DNA of 23,828 nt from positions 1 to 23,828 of IMG/VR virus record IMGVR_UViG_3300043449_000257. One strand, written 5' to 3'. The notes under the pieces are model-generated. The model searched no databases. It had not been told where the DNA came from and saw only the letters and a list, made by a program, of their open reading frames with translations. The number at the start of each line of letters is the position of its first letter. The stretch's first letter is position 1. Source of the DNA: a virus. Positions 13,812 through 21,875 of this stretch are shown here, in pieces. A program made the position numbers and the translations under genes.

Positions 13812-14534
13812 ATGAGTTTTTTACGACACGTCGGTAAGCACGGTGACCGCAAAGTAGCAATCATTTTCCGTGAAGTTCCAGGCGAGCCTCATATGTGTTT
13901 GGTTACATATACCGAACTATTGAATAAGCACATTCATGACCCAATGATTAGATGCATTGAATCAGATATTGGGCAAAATAGTCCAAATCTTGCAGATGCA
14001 CTGAACCGCTCTTATACAAATGATGGTAGCATCATTCTTCAGAAGTTGCATGCTGAGGGCCAATTAAAGAAGGTTAACACTGAACAGGTTGTAATGACCC
14101 CTGCACCAAACGTTAAGATTAAGTTGAACGAACTCAACAAGATCCTTGATGAAATGGAAATGGGCGAAGCCGCTGTTAAGAAGTTAGCCGAAATGGATCA
14201 GAGCATGGGAATGCAGAATCCAGTAGACGTTGCAAGACGTATGCGCGGTGATGCAATGCCAGATTCAATCACACAGAATCAAGGATCACTTGCCGGTGCA
14301 GTAGATGCACTAGGTGATAATCAACTTGCTAATACATTCAGGCAGCAGGCCGAAAAGATGGAACGTGAAGCGAAGGGTCTAATGGCCGAAGCACAGCGTT
14401 TACTTTCAGAAGCGGCGGCACTTGAACCGGCTCCGGTTAAGGTTCCGGCCAAGCGTGGCCCGAAGCCTAAGACAGCATCAGTAGATGCTACCCCTGTACG
14501 TACTAGTAAGGCTAAGAAGGTAAATGTCGCCTGA
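13812..14534 (+). CDS. hypothetical protein with coiled coil and basic AT-hook-like tail
   Basis: 240 aa, strong RBS AAGGAG (13799-13804). The N-terminal 110 residues form a globular part (FLRHVGKHGDRKVAIIFREV, CLVTYTELLN, DALNRSYTNDGSIILQKLHAEG). Residues 115-200 are helical (LNELNKILDEMEMGEAAVKK, RQQAEKMEREAKGLMAEAQR), and the C-terminus is Pro/Lys-rich with KRGPKPK, close to an AT-hook core. A DNA-associated scaffold-like role is possible but not shown. I believe the N-terminal block recurs in other T4-like phages. The end overlaps the next gene by 11 bases. Confidence 0.65.
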   Translation: MSFLRHVGKHGDRKVAIIFREVPGEPHMCLVTYTELLNKHIHDPMIRCIESDIGQNSPNLADALNRSYTNDGSIILQKLHAEGQLKKVNTEQVVMTPAPNVKIKLNELNKILDEMEMGEAAVKKLAEMDQSMGMQNPVDVARRMRGDAMPDSITQNQGSLAGAVDALGDNQLANTFRQQAEKMEREAKGLMAEAQRLLSEAAALEPAPVKVPAKRGPKPKTASVDATPVRTSKAKKVNVA

Positions 14535-14820
14535 ATTTATCCAGAAATGGGAAAGTTTACTTGAAGACGTTGATAAGCAAAAAATTCCAGTTGAGTTTAT
14601 TAAAAAGTTAGTTGTTAAACTTGTTGGCAAGAAACAACAAACTATCAATATCGAAAAGTTACTAAGTCAGGGACTAGACCCAGATCAGATTGAAGAAGCC
14701 ATAAGCAGAAAACTTATGGAACTTGACGATCAGGTCAACAGCATTGAATTCATTCTTAATGTTCAAAGCATCGCAGATACAGTACAGCCGGAAACAGATC
14801 GTTTATTAAATAAATTATGA
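14524..14820 (+). CDS. small hypothetical protein (98 aa)
   Basis: ATG 14524 lies inside the end of the 13812 gene. The product is all-helical and charged (SPEFIQKWESLLEDVDKQ, VEFIKKLVVKLVGKKQQ, DPDQIEEAISRKLMELDDQV). It shares the transcript with the 13812 gene and overlaps the DHFR gene as ATGA. The pairing with a coiled-coil neighbour suggests a complex, but no family is recognised. Confidence 0.6.
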   Translation: MSPEFIQKWESLLEDVDKQKIPVEFIKKLVVKLVGKKQQTINIEKLLSQGLDPDQIEEAISRKLMELDDQVNSIEFILNVQSIADTVQPETDRLLNKL

Positions 14821-15272
14821 AACTTATAGTAGCATGTGATCCGAAAGGTGGAATAGGCTACAACAACAAGTTGCCCTGGACTAACATCCGGGGCGATTTG
14901 CCAAGATTCAAGGCGTTAACTGATAATAGCGTTGTTGTTATGGGACGTAATACTTGGGAGAGTTTACCAAAGAAACCGTTAATAGGTAGACTTAATTTTG
15001 TTGTAACTAGTAAAACACTTACTTTACCATTTGGAGCCATTCAAGTACCAAACTTAAATCACTTTAGTGAATATAAAAATGCTTGGCTAATTGGTGGCGC
15101 CCAATTGATAAACTCTAGTTGGCATATGATTGATGAGATTCATCTAACAAAAACAATTAACCAATATACTTGCGATTCATTTATTGATTTGTTATACTTA
15201 GAAAATAATTACACAATGACACGTAGTGAATTCAACGGAGATCATATATATCAGATATGGAATAAGAAATGA
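14817..15272 (+). CDS. dihydrofolate reductase
   Basis: 151 aa, close to the usual 155-160 for bacterial enzymes. Motifs in order: MKLIVACDPKGGIGYNNKLPW (substrate loop; longest run here MKLIVACDPKGGIGYNN), an acidic residue in GDLPRFK (equivalent of Asp27), VVMGRNTWESLP with the GR-T NADPH contact, GRLNFVVTS, and WLIGGAQL. It reduces dihydrofolate to tetrahydrofolate, regenerating the folate oxidised by the thymidylate synthase encoded next to it. ATGA overlaps at both ends point to coupled translation. All key residues look intact. Confidence 0.93.
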   Translation: MKLIVACDPKGGIGYNNKLPWTNIRGDLPRFKALTDNSVVVMGRNTWESLPKKPLIGRLNFVVTSKTLTLPFGAIQVPNLNHFSEYKNAWLIGGAQLINSSWHMIDEIHLTKTINQYTCDSFIDLLYLENNYTMTRSEFNGDHIYQIWNKK

Positions 15273-16168
15273 AACAGTATCACGACCTACTTACAGATAT
15301 TTTAGAGAACGGTGAAAGCAAAGATGATCGCACCGGGGTAGGTACGATTAGCGTTTTTGGTCGTCAATTGCGATTTGATTTACGTGAAGGGTTTCCTGCT
15401 GTTACTACTAAAAAACTTGCATGGAAAGCATGTGTAGGTGAATTACTTTGGTTCATCGAAGGTTCAAGTGATGAACGTAGACTAGCAGAGATTACACACG
15501 GTGACCCAGAAGGAAAGGTTACTATTTGGACACCGAACGCACTGGCACCATATTGGAAGCCTAAGGCTACGTTCGAAGGTGATCTAGGCCGTGTGTACGG
15601 AGTACAATGGCGTCATTGGAACAAATATCGTGTAGAGAAAGATATGGGTCCTGCACATAAAGGCGGTACACGACTTGCAGTAGACAACATTGAAGTTGAC
15701 CAGTTGGCAAATCTTATTGAAGGATTAAAGTCTGATCCAAATGGCCGTAGGCATATTCTTAGTGCATGGAACGTTAGCGAGTTAGACCAAATGGCATTGC
15801 CACCATGTCATGTTATGAGTCAATTCTATGTCAACAAAAATAAAGAACTATCTTGTCATATGTATCAGCGCAGTGTGGATGTGTTTCTTGGTTTACCTTT
15901 TAACATCGCTAGTTATGCACTTCTCACTCATTTGATTGCACAAGTTTGTGATTTGAAAGTTGGAGAATTGATTATTTCAACAGGCGATACACACATTTAT
16001 ACTAATCACGTTGAACAAGTTAAAGAACAACTATCACGTGAAAGTTACCCAAATCCAACATTATCTTTGAATAAAGAAATAAAAGATATTGACAAATTCA
16101 CAATATCTGATATAGTGTTAAATGACTACAAGAGTCATGGTACTATTAAGGCTGAAATGGCAGTATGA
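15269..16168 (+). CDS. thyA: thymidylate synthase
   Basis: 299 aa, longer than E. coli ThyA (264) through insertions around residues 80-135 that hold the FEGDLGRVYGVQWRHW block. Key motifs: DRTGVGTISVFG, GELLWFIEGS, the catalytic LPPCH with Cys180, YQRSVDVFLGLPFNIASYALL, and GDTHIYTNH. It makes dTMP from dUMP with methylene-tetrahydrofolate, paired with the DHFR gene that it overlaps as ATGA. The C-terminus AEMAV fits the closing tail of the family. It feeds phage DNA synthesis. Confidence 0.97.
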   Translation: MKQYHDLLTDILENGESKDDRTGVGTISVFGRQLRFDLREGFPAVTTKKLAWKACVGELLWFIEGSSDERRLAEITHGDPEGKVTIWTPNALAPYWKPKATFEGDLGRVYGVQWRHWNKYRVEKDMGPAHKGGTRLAVDNIEVDQLANLIEGLKSDPNGRRHILSAWNVSELDQMALPPCHVMSQFYVNKNKELSCHMYQRSVDVFLGLPFNIASYALLTHLIAQVCDLKVGELIISTGDTHIYTNHVEQVKEQLSRESYPNPTLSLNKEIKDIDKFTISDIVLNDYKSHGTIKAEMAV

Positions 16169-16446
16169 AGAAATACGTTAAGGTTATCGATGATAATCCG
16201 ACAGCATTCTACACTGTCGTTGTTCATAAATTCACTTTAGGTGATGTAGATGATCCTGAAATATATGCCGCAGAGCCTATATGGAAGTGGCAGAATAGCG
16301 ACTCAGGAAAATTTATTATGGAACATGCAACTGAAAAACCCTCGTATCACCAACAGGTAGATCATATGGCATATGGCTATCAGTATGCTATTACAGCAAC
16401 ACTTACAGAAACAGATTATACGTATTGGAAGTTGAAGTATGACTAG
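16165..16446 (+). CDS. small hypothetical protein (93 aa)
   Basis: ATG 16165 overlaps the thyA stop (ATGA). The product has a beta-strand start (KYVKVIDDN, FYTVVVHKFTLGD) and many Trp/Tyr residues. The block DPEIYAAEPIWKWQNSDSGKF and the C-terminus YGYQYAITATLTETDYTYWK look like a compact fold. I think related short proteins accompany thyA in other phages, but I cannot name one. It overlaps the next gene by eight bases. Confidence 0.65.
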   Translation: MKKYVKVIDDNPTAFYTVVVHKFTLGDVDDPEIYAAEPIWKWQNSDSGKFIMEHATEKPSYHQQVDHMAYGYQYAITATLTETDYTYWKLKYD

Positions 16447-16627
16447 AGAAGAAATCATCAATAATATGTGCCTCACGTATCGGCACGATTATGGAATCAC
16501 TATTAGCGAAGACGATAAAATGTATACATTGAGTAGTGGTGTCACTGAACTTGAGCGCAAAGGTATTTGGAATACTATGGCTCAAATCTTTGACAATGAT
16601 ATTGCACCTTATATGGAACTTAAATGA
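16439..16627 (+). CDS. small hypothetical protein (62 aa)
   Basis: ATG 16439 overlaps the preceding stop, and its own stop overlaps the next ATG (16624). Charged and helical (MTREEIINNMCLTYRHDYG, SSGVTELERKGIWNTMAQIF). No family is recognised. Tight overlaps on both sides support it being a real gene. Confidence 0.6.
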   Translation: MTREEIINNMCLTYRHDYGITISEDDKMYTLSSGVTELERKGIWNTMAQIFDNDIAPYMELK

Positions 16628-17589
16628 ATATTTTAGTAACAGGCGGATTAGGCCTAATTGGACATAATGTTGTCTACCGATTAATGCAACAGGGACATAA
16701 TGTCACTATCGTTGACACACAAACTACTTATGGAATAATTCCACAAGATGAAATAGATTATCTTATGTCGGAACGAATGAAAAAGATTCATGATCCGGCA
16801 TTCTATAATATGTGTATCAGTGATACTAAGTTAGATGGAGTATTTGCTTCACATAGGTTTGACCAAGTAATTCATATGGCAAGTTTCCCTAGACAGAAAG
16901 TTGTCAACAATAATCCTGTACTAGGGTCACGCACGATGAGTGAAGGCTTAATCAATCTATGTGAATTGAGCAAGAAGTATAATGTACAAAAGTTTATCTA
17001 TATCAGTTCTAGCATGGTATATGGTGACTTTAAAGATGACGTAACAGAAAACGCTGTATGTAGACCACAAGGTCAATATGGCATTATGAAATTAGCAGGA
17101 GAATGGCTTGTCAAAGATTACTCGCGCCGAGGTTGTTTTAACCATACTATTATTCGTCCTAGTGCTGTATACGGGCCTCTTGACGTTGAGGATAGAGTCA
17201 TTGCAAAGTTCATGCTTACAGCAATGCGCGGAGGAGTGCTTAATGTTAATGGAGCCGGAGAGACCCTCGACTTCACCTACGTTGAAGACGCTGCCGATGG
17301 CATAGTTGCAGCCGCACTTAGTGATAATACTAATTTTAATACTTACAACATTACAAAGAGCCATAGTCGCACATTACTTGATGCTGCCGAGTTAGCAGTA
17401 AAGATTGTAGGCAAAGGTTCAATTGAAGTTAGAGGAAAAGATGTTGACTTCCCTAGTCGGGGCGCATTGAATATTGATGCGGCAAGAAAAGACTTTGGGT
17501 ATAATCCTAAGGTAGACGTAGAAGAAGGTTTTGAAAGATATTATGAGTGGCTTAGTGATTCCCCATTTTGGTCTAAAAAGACAGTATAA
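16624..17589 (+). CDS. NAD-dependent sugar-nucleotide epimerase/dehydratase (extended SDR)
   Basis: 321 aa, close to the family norm. The Rossmann motif is TGGLGLIG (G7, G10, G13 spacing), followed by VTIVDTQTTYG. The active site has ISSSMVYG and Y152-x-x-x-K156 (YGIMK), and the family block RPSAVYGP is present, as is DFTYVEDAADGI. It acts on nucleotide-activated sugars with NAD(P). The exact reaction (4-epimerase, 4,6-dehydratase or related) cannot be read from motifs. The next gene, a DegT aminotransferase, overlaps it by 47 bases, suggesting a two-step amino-sugar pathway. It may alter host LPS or a phage glycan. Confidence 0.88.
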   Translation: MNILVTGGLGLIGHNVVYRLMQQGHNVTIVDTQTTYGIIPQDEIDYLMSERMKKIHDPAFYNMCISDTKLDGVFASHRFDQVIHMASFPRQKVVNNNPVLGSRTMSEGLINLCELSKKYNVQKFIYISSSMVYGDFKDDVTENAVCRPQGQYGIMKLAGEWLVKDYSRRGCFNHTIIRPSAVYGPLDVEDRVIAKFMLTAMRGGVLNVNGAGETLDFTYVEDAADGIVAAALSDNTNFNTYNITKSHSRTLLDAAELAVKIVGKGSIEVRGKDVDFPSRGALNIDAARKDFGYNPKVDVEEGFERYYEWLSDSPFWSKKTV

Positions 17590-18610
17590 AAATCTACGTG
17601 AAGAATTATTAATTGCTACCGATGAGGTTCTTAGGACTGGTTGTCTAGTTAATGGCCCTCAAACATCTAGATTTGAAGACTGGCTAAGACTAAAAACAGG
17701 TACATGGTATGCAACTGTAGTACATAGTGGTACACAAGCATTAGAAATAATGGCCCGCTATGAGAAATCAAAACACGTTCCTGCTATTTCATTCAATCAT
17801 CCCCCTCCCTGTGTAGTAGTACCTAACATAACATATCCGGCAACACTTAACGCATTTATTAATGCAGGTTGGGATGTTAAGATAGGTGATACTGATAAGA
17901 ATGGTCTATTAAATTTAAATGAAAACGTTTTCGATTACAAATGTTTTGTAGGCTTATATGGTGCAACTACAGATAAAGAATTAACTAGTAAAGTTTTTGT
18001 AGATGGCGCACAGCATTGGTTAGTTGCTGATGGTAACGTTGGCATGGGCATGGCAATTAGTTTTGACCCTACTAAAAACTTAAACGCTAGTGGCAACGGC
18101 GGTGCTATTGTAACAAATGATGAAGACTTGTATCACTATGCAGTGAACTACAAGAACAATAGCAAGCCAATGGAGCATATCTATACTGGCACTAACAGTA
18201 AAATGAGCGAATTAGATTGCGCACATTTATTAGTACGTAGCAAATATATTCATGAATGGCAAGAACGTAGAAAGCAAATCAGAGAATACTATATTGAACG
18301 TTTCAAGGACTTGCCTATTCGTTGTCTAAGTGACGGATTTATTAAACATGCGGATCAAAAGTTTGTAATCTATACTGAAGATCGTGACAGACTACATGGC
18401 AATATGATTGTAGATGGAATTGAAACTAAGATTCACTATGAAAAAACATTGAGTGAATTAATGGTTACACGTAATATGGAAACACCAGATATGATTAGTA
18501 CTAGTCTAATGCTATCTAAGGGAGTATTGAGTCTTCCTATGTATCCAGAATTAACTGATAGTGAAATAGAAACTATAACGGAAAAGATTAGGAATTTTTA
18601 TACTAAATAG
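17543..18610 (+). CDS. DegT/DnrJ/EryC1-family PLP aminotransferase
   Basis: 355 aa from ATG 17543. The in-frame TTG at 17531 is less likely, as the family normally starts just before the IPHFGLKRQY block. Motifs: LVNGPQTSRFE, HSGTQALE (PLP phosphate contacts), FVDGAQHW, and SFDPTKNLNASGNGGAIVTND with Lys178 as the probable Schiff-base lysine. It aminates keto-sugar nucleotides using glutamate. It overlaps the epimerase gene by 47 bases in another frame. Together they probably make a modified sugar for surface glycans. The C-terminal domain is slightly shorter than in many bacterial members (about 370-390 aa). Confidence 0.85.
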   Translation: MSGLVIPHFGLKRQYKNLREELLIATDEVLRTGCLVNGPQTSRFEDWLRLKTGTWYATVVHSGTQALEIMARYEKSKHVPAISFNHPPPCVVVPNITYPATLNAFINAGWDVKIGDTDKNGLLNLNENVFDYKCFVGLYGATTDKELTSKVFVDGAQHWLVADGNVGMGMAISFDPTKNLNASGNGGAIVTNDEDLYHYAVNYKNNSKPMEHIYTGTNSKMSELDCAHLLVRSKYIHEWQERRKQIREYYIERFKDLPIRCLSDGFIKHADQKFVIYTEDRDRLHGNMIVDGIETKIHYEKTLSELMVTRNMETPDMISTSLMLSKGVLSLPMYPELTDSEIETITEKIRNFYTK

Positions 18611-18617
18611 TATCACT

Positions 18618-19118
18618 ATGTGGATACTAACATTTTTTCCTGACCTATTGGTCCATCTCATCGTTGCCCTAGGGGCGTTACTATTTCTTGCGGCAACATT
18701 CTTAGGAATGTTTCCTATTGTCAACACATACAAGACGCCCGCACAAATTGTGGGCGTAATCATTCTACTATGGGGATTGTATCTAGAGGGTGGTTTGGCC
18801 TATAAAGACAAACTTGCAATCGAAGTAGCAGAACTTGAAACAAAATTGGCCAAAGCGGAAACAAAGGGCGCAGAAAAGAACACTGAAATCGTTACTAAAA
18901 TTGTCAAGGATACTAAAGTTATCCGTCAAAAAGGCGATGATGTAATCAAGTACATTGATAGAGAAATCGTCAAATATGATGACCAATGCATAATCCCATT
19001 AGAGGTAATTCAAGCACATAATCGTGCGGCTACATTGACTTCTGATCCGGTGACACCAACTGTAACAGAAGAAAAGAAAGACGGCAAAATGCTATTGCCA
19101 GCGAGGACAAGTAAATGA
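18618..19118 (+). CDS. i-spanin-like inner-membrane lysis protein (Rz-like)
   Basis: 166 aa. Two hydrophobic segments lie at about 9-35 (LLVHLIVALGALLFLAATFL) and 42-57 (AQIVGVIILLWGLYLE), then a charged coiled coil (61-115: KLAIEVAELETKLAKAETK). The tail contains CIIPLEVIQAHNRAA, resembling the end of Rz proteins. Its gene overlaps a small lipoprotein gene (19115) as ATGA, the classic Rz/Rz1 layout. Spanins fuse the inner and outer membranes at the last lysis step. Two membrane segments instead of one is unusual and would put both ends on the same side. Confidence 0.7.
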   Translation: MWILTFFPDLLVHLIVALGALLFLAATFLGMFPIVNTYKTPAQIVGVIILLWGLYLEGGLAYKDKLAIEVAELETKLAKAETKGAEKNTEIVTKIVKDTKVIRQKGDDVIKYIDREIVKYDDQCIIPLEVIQAHNRAATLTSDPVTPTVTEEKKDGKMLLPARTSK

Positions 19119-19384
19119 AGCAGTTTTTAATTATACCATTGATTGCCCTAGCAGGATGCACAACTACCGCAGTCCCGGTTACCCCGAAGTTTCCAACTGC
19201 TCCTGAGATATTAACAGAAGAATGCGAAGCCTTAATGAGATTGGAAAATGGTGCTAAATTAAGCAATGTAATGATTACAATCACTGAAAACTACATGCGT
19301 TACCATGAATGTGCTAGAAAAAACAAGGCTTGGAACGAATGGTATACTGAACAAAAGAAGATTTTTGAGCAGGCCACTAAGTAA
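19115..19384 (+). CDS. o-spanin-like outer-membrane lipoprotein (Rz1-like)
   Basis: 89 aa with a lipoprotein signal peptide: MKQFLIIPLIALAGC, lipobox LAGC, lipidated Cys15, mature length about 75. It has a Pro-rich start after the Cys (VPVTPKFPTAPEI), a C-terminal ITENYMRYHECARKNKAWNEW motif reminiscent of Rz1-type spanins (N-Y-x-x-x-x-x-C...W), and an overlap with the i-spanin gene. It would sit in the outer membrane facing the periplasm and bind the i-spanin coiled coil. This implies a Gram-negative host. Confidence 0.72.
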   Translation: MKQFLIIPLIALAGCTTTAVPVTPKFPTAPEILTEECEALMRLENGAKLSNVMITITENYMRYHECARKNKAWNEWYTEQKKIFEQATK

Positions 19385-19392
19385 CAGTTGGG

Positions 19393-19426
19393 CTTCTGAT
19401 TGATAAATACTATATAACGACGGAAG
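19393..19426 (+). promoter_or_regulatory. weak RBS-pairing hairpin around a late promoter
   Basis: CTTCTG (19393-19398) can pair with CGGAAG (19421-19426), six pairs including one G-U, across a 22-base loop. The right arm is the RBS of the 19433 gene, and the late promoter sits in the loop. Confidence 0.3.
19402..19409 (+). promoter_or_regulatory. late promoter GATAAATA
   Basis: Seven of eight matches to TATAAATA plus CT, followed by RBS CGGAAG and ATG 19433. It likely drives the 19433 gene and the three paralogues behind it. Confidence 0.7.
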
Positions 19427-19432
19427 ACTATT

Positions 19433-19966
19433 ATGGCCACACAACAAATTATTAACATTGGTGCACTACCAAACGACGGTGAAGGCGATCCGTTACGTGT
19501 AGCCTTTGGAAAGATTAATAATAACTTCTCTAATCTTTTCTCTACTTTTGTTAATACTAGCAATACATATTCAACAGGAAATACAGCAGGACAAGTGCTT
19601 TTTGAGACTCCTGCAAACGCATTTACCCAAGGTCAATTCTATATTCGTTCTAACGATCCGGGTACTGATAATAGCCAGACTATTCAATTATATGCGCAGA
19701 TTAATCCAGCCGGAGATGAAATTAAATTCACTGGATATGGTTCAACATTCTTTGGTAATGCACTAGCACGTTTTGACATGGATGTATTAGGTGGAAACGT
19801 GCGTATCTTATGTGACCCATTAATCGATAATTCAATCTTTCACTTTATCTCCTCACAGATCATGTTCCAGGGTGTACCTATTCCAGGCCTAGATATTCAA
19901 TTAGATGGGTTTGATGATTCAGTTATGTCAACTGAAGATGATTTTATTTTAGCAACAGAAGAATAA
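19433..19966 (+). CDS. virion fibre-like structural protein
   Basis: 177 aa, RBS CGGAAG. The start INIGALPNDGEGDPLRVAFG, then KINNNFSNLF, is the widespread phage fibre N-terminal signature ('NDGxGDxLRxAFxKxNxNF') that anchors short fibres or whiskers to the virion. The rest is beta-rich (GQFYIRSNDPG, IQLYAQINPAG) and ends in an acidic tail (DDSVMSTEDDFILATEE). It is the first gene behind a late promoter, consistent with a virion part. It may be a truncated fibre or a separate adaptor. Confidence 0.65.
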   Translation: MATQQIINIGALPNDGEGDPLRVAFGKINNNFSNLFSTFVNTSNTYSTGNTAGQVLFETPANAFTQGQFYIRSNDPGTDNSQTIQLYAQINPAGDEIKFTGYGSTFFGNALARFDMDVLGGNVRILCDPLIDNSIFHFISSQIMFQGVPIPGLDIQLDGFDDSVMSTEDDFILATEE

Positions 19967-19967
19967 A

Positions 19968-20372
19968 ATGAGAGCCAGAGAATTTATTACCGAGCAACGG
20001 TTAGATCAAGTCCACGATGGTCTTGATGTGGCATCTATGGCTCTGCCTAACACATATGTTATTCCAGAGTTAAAGAACAATGACTTCTATGATTTATATC
20101 GTTTTGGCGTAGCGATTGCCGCAGTAAGAGGCGAGAGTGGTACCGACGATGTGCAAAATGGTTATAAGCCTAATTTCAATGCAGAAAGCAGTTGGGGTGA
20201 ACATCAAGTAGTATCCTCAGAGTTTGATAAAGACATTGGTAAAACTATTGACCAAGCATTAAAGAAAGTCGGCAAGTCTGGTAAAAAACGTGTAAGCACT
20301 CCCGGTAGCGATGAGATGGATGACACTGAATTTAACTCTCCGATTAAAGCCTTTAAAGGATATAAGAAATGA
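19968..20372 (+). CDS. candidate prohead-targeted internal protein, paralogue 1
   Basis: 134 aa, starting two bases after the preceding stop. It begins MRAREFITE, almost the same as the T4 capsid-targeting sequence (MKTYQEFIAE) whose I/L-x-E end is cut by the prohead protease gp21. Its C-terminus is SPIKAFKGYKK, shared with the two following genes. The middle (YDLYRFGVAIAAVRGES, SSWGEHQVVSSEFDKDIGKT) is alignable with theirs but diverged. It is likely a protein packed into the head and possibly injected with DNA (inference). It overlaps the next gene as ATGA. The biochemical role is unknown. Confidence 0.6.
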   Translation: MRAREFITEQRLDQVHDGLDVASMALPNTYVIPELKNNDFYDLYRFGVAIAAVRGESGTDDVQNGYKPNFNAESSWGEHQVVSSEFDKDIGKTIDQALKKVGKSGKKRVSTPGSDEMDDTEFNSPIKAFKGYKK

Positions 20373-20740
20373 GATTTCATGAATTTATGTCCGAAAGCAA
20401 AGAAGCCAAAGTAAGCAAACGTCAATCTGTTTCTACAAAAGGCTTACATAAGTTTCGTGATCCACAAGGATATGACCGCACTTATGAATTAAATCGTATC
20501 ATGATGGCAGTAGCATGCACAGATGGTGATATTGATCCTGTGCTAGACGGTGAAAGTTGGGCCGGAAGATTTAATACTGCACATCCATATAGTGAATTAG
20601 AACAAAGAATGCTACAAAAAGCATATAAGGCTGTTGGTTCAGAAATTCATGACTTGAATCACGGTGACTTAAACAGCACTGAACTAGATAGTGTTAATAC
20701 CATAAGCCCATTCAAGCCATTTAAAGGCTATAAGAAATGA
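20369..20740 (+). CDS. candidate prohead-targeted internal protein, paralogue 2
   Basis: 123 aa with N-terminus MRFHEFMSE, which fits a capsid-targeting peptide ending at x-S-E. The core YELNRIMMAVACTDGD, ESWAGRFNTAHPYSELEQRML is closely related to paralogue 3 (LLNRVMMAAASTDGK, SWASRYNIAHPYTKEDQ). The C-terminus is NTISPFKPFKGYKK. ATGA overlaps on both sides mean the three genes are translated as a set. A basic C-terminal patch could bind DNA inside the head (inference). Confidence 0.65.
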   Translation: MRFHEFMSESKEAKVSKRQSVSTKGLHKFRDPQGYDRTYELNRIMMAVACTDGDIDPVLDGESWAGRFNTAHPYSELEQRMLQKAYKAVGSEIHDLNHGDLNSTELDSVNTISPFKPFKGYKK

Positions 20741-21111
20741 GAGCATGGGAATTCATAACCGAAGGTAAAAAAATTCCCGGTTCTCCAAACCATCATAGTG
20801 GTCCCTTGACTGGGTTACACCGCTTTAGCGATAGTACCTATGATAGATATTATTTGCTAAATCGAGTAATGATGGCCGCGGCAAGTACTGATGGGAAAAC
20901 ACCACCGGATATGGATAGTGACAGTTGGGCCTCTCGTTATAATATAGCACACCCTTATACCAAAGAAGACCAAGAAAAACTAAGGTTAGCATATGAGGCC
21001 GCCGGCGTAAAAAAGTTTGATGATCTTACAGACGGTGATGTATCTAGTACAGAAGTTGCCGGCGCAAATACTATTAGCCCAGTTAAGCCGTTTAAGGGCT
21101 ATAAAAAATAA
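20737..21111 (+). CDS. candidate prohead-targeted internal protein, paralogue 3
   Basis: 124 aa, N-terminus MRAWEFITE (I-T-E before Gly, the preferred residue after a T4 gp21-type cut), core related to paralogue 2, C-terminus NTISPVKPFKGYKK. The sequence following the targeting peptide (GKKIPGSPNHHSGPLTGLH) is Gly/His-rich. It is the last gene of the cluster; a 51-base gap follows before the methyltransferase gene. Confidence 0.65.
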   Translation: MRAWEFITEGKKIPGSPNHHSGPLTGLHRFSDSTYDRYYLLNRVMMAAASTDGKTPPDMDSDSWASRYNIAHPYTKEDQEKLRLAYEAAGVKKFDDLTDGDVSSTEVAGANTISPVKPFKGYKK

Positions 21112-21162
21112 TTTACAAGCGTTCTAAGTGACTAAGTATTATTATAATATTTAGGAATACGA

Positions 21163-21864
21163 ATGCAAAACTTAATCGACATTAACAACACCCTCGACTT
21201 AATCAAACTCAAGTTCTATAATGAATGGTTATATACCGCTCATATCTATGACGAGGGTGATAGTCAATTTCACAAAGATTTAACCAAGCAGGTTGTAGAG
21301 ACATATATTGATCCTATGAACCTACCAAAGGACGCACACATTCTTGATTTGGGTTGCGGTCCCGGATACTTCTTAGATCAAATGAAAGAGCGTGAATATA
21401 CTAACGTTCATGGCGTAACATTAAGTCCAGGCGATATCAAAATTTGTGAAGACAAGGGTCATGACATCAAAAAGTATGACTTGAGTTTTTTACCTCAGCG
21501 TGATGGCTACTACGATGAATCAGTTGACTTCATCTTTTTGCGTCACGCATTAGAGCATAGCCCATATCCTATCTTCTCATTGATGGAATATAATCGTATT
21601 CTCAAACAGGGTTCTAAAATTTATATTGAAGTTCCTGCTCCCGACTGTGATAGAAAGCACGAATACAATCCAAATCACTATAGCATTTTGGGTTCTAATC
21701 AGTTAGCCGCACTATTACAGCGTACTGGATTTGACATTGATGCGTTCAACAACTTAGAATTTGAATTGAATATCCCATCAGGACCAAACGGTGAAACAAC
21801 AGCCGCTAAAGAAAAGTACTATTGCATTGTTGCTACTAAAGCAAGACCTTTAGACATTAAGTAA
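21163..21864 (+). CDS. class I SAM-dependent methyltransferase
   Basis: 233 aa, RBS TAGGAA before ATG 21163. The Rossmann motif I is ILDLGCGPGYFLDQM (about 63-77), post-I is VHGVTLSPGD, and motif IV-like VDFIFLRHALEHSPYP is typical of the Methyltransf_11/UbiE-like group, where the LEH His is common. It is a small-molecule or glycan methyltransferase rather than a DNA enzyme, because it lacks [DNS]PP[YF]. With the epimerase, aminotransferase and glycosyltransferase-like genes it may decorate sugars. A TATAAT (21143-21148) lies upstream without a fitting -35. The substrate is unknown. Confidence 0.75.
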   Translation: MQNLIDINNTLDLIKLKFYNEWLYTAHIYDEGDSQFHKDLTKQVVETYIDPMNLPKDAHILDLGCGPGYFLDQMKEREYTNVHGVTLSPGDIKICEDKGHDIKKYDLSFLPQRDGYYDESVDFIFLRHALEHSPYPIFSLMEYNRILKQGSKIYIEVPAPDCDRKHEYNPNHYSILGSNQLAALLQRTGFDIDAFNNLEFELNIPSGPNGETTAAKEKYYCIVATKARPLDIK

Positions 21865-21875
21865 TCTACAAAACG

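Noticed and set aside
21143-21148. Sigma70 promoter before the SAM methyltransferase gene
   Set aside because: A TATAAT is present but no acceptable -35 lies 16-18 bases upstream.
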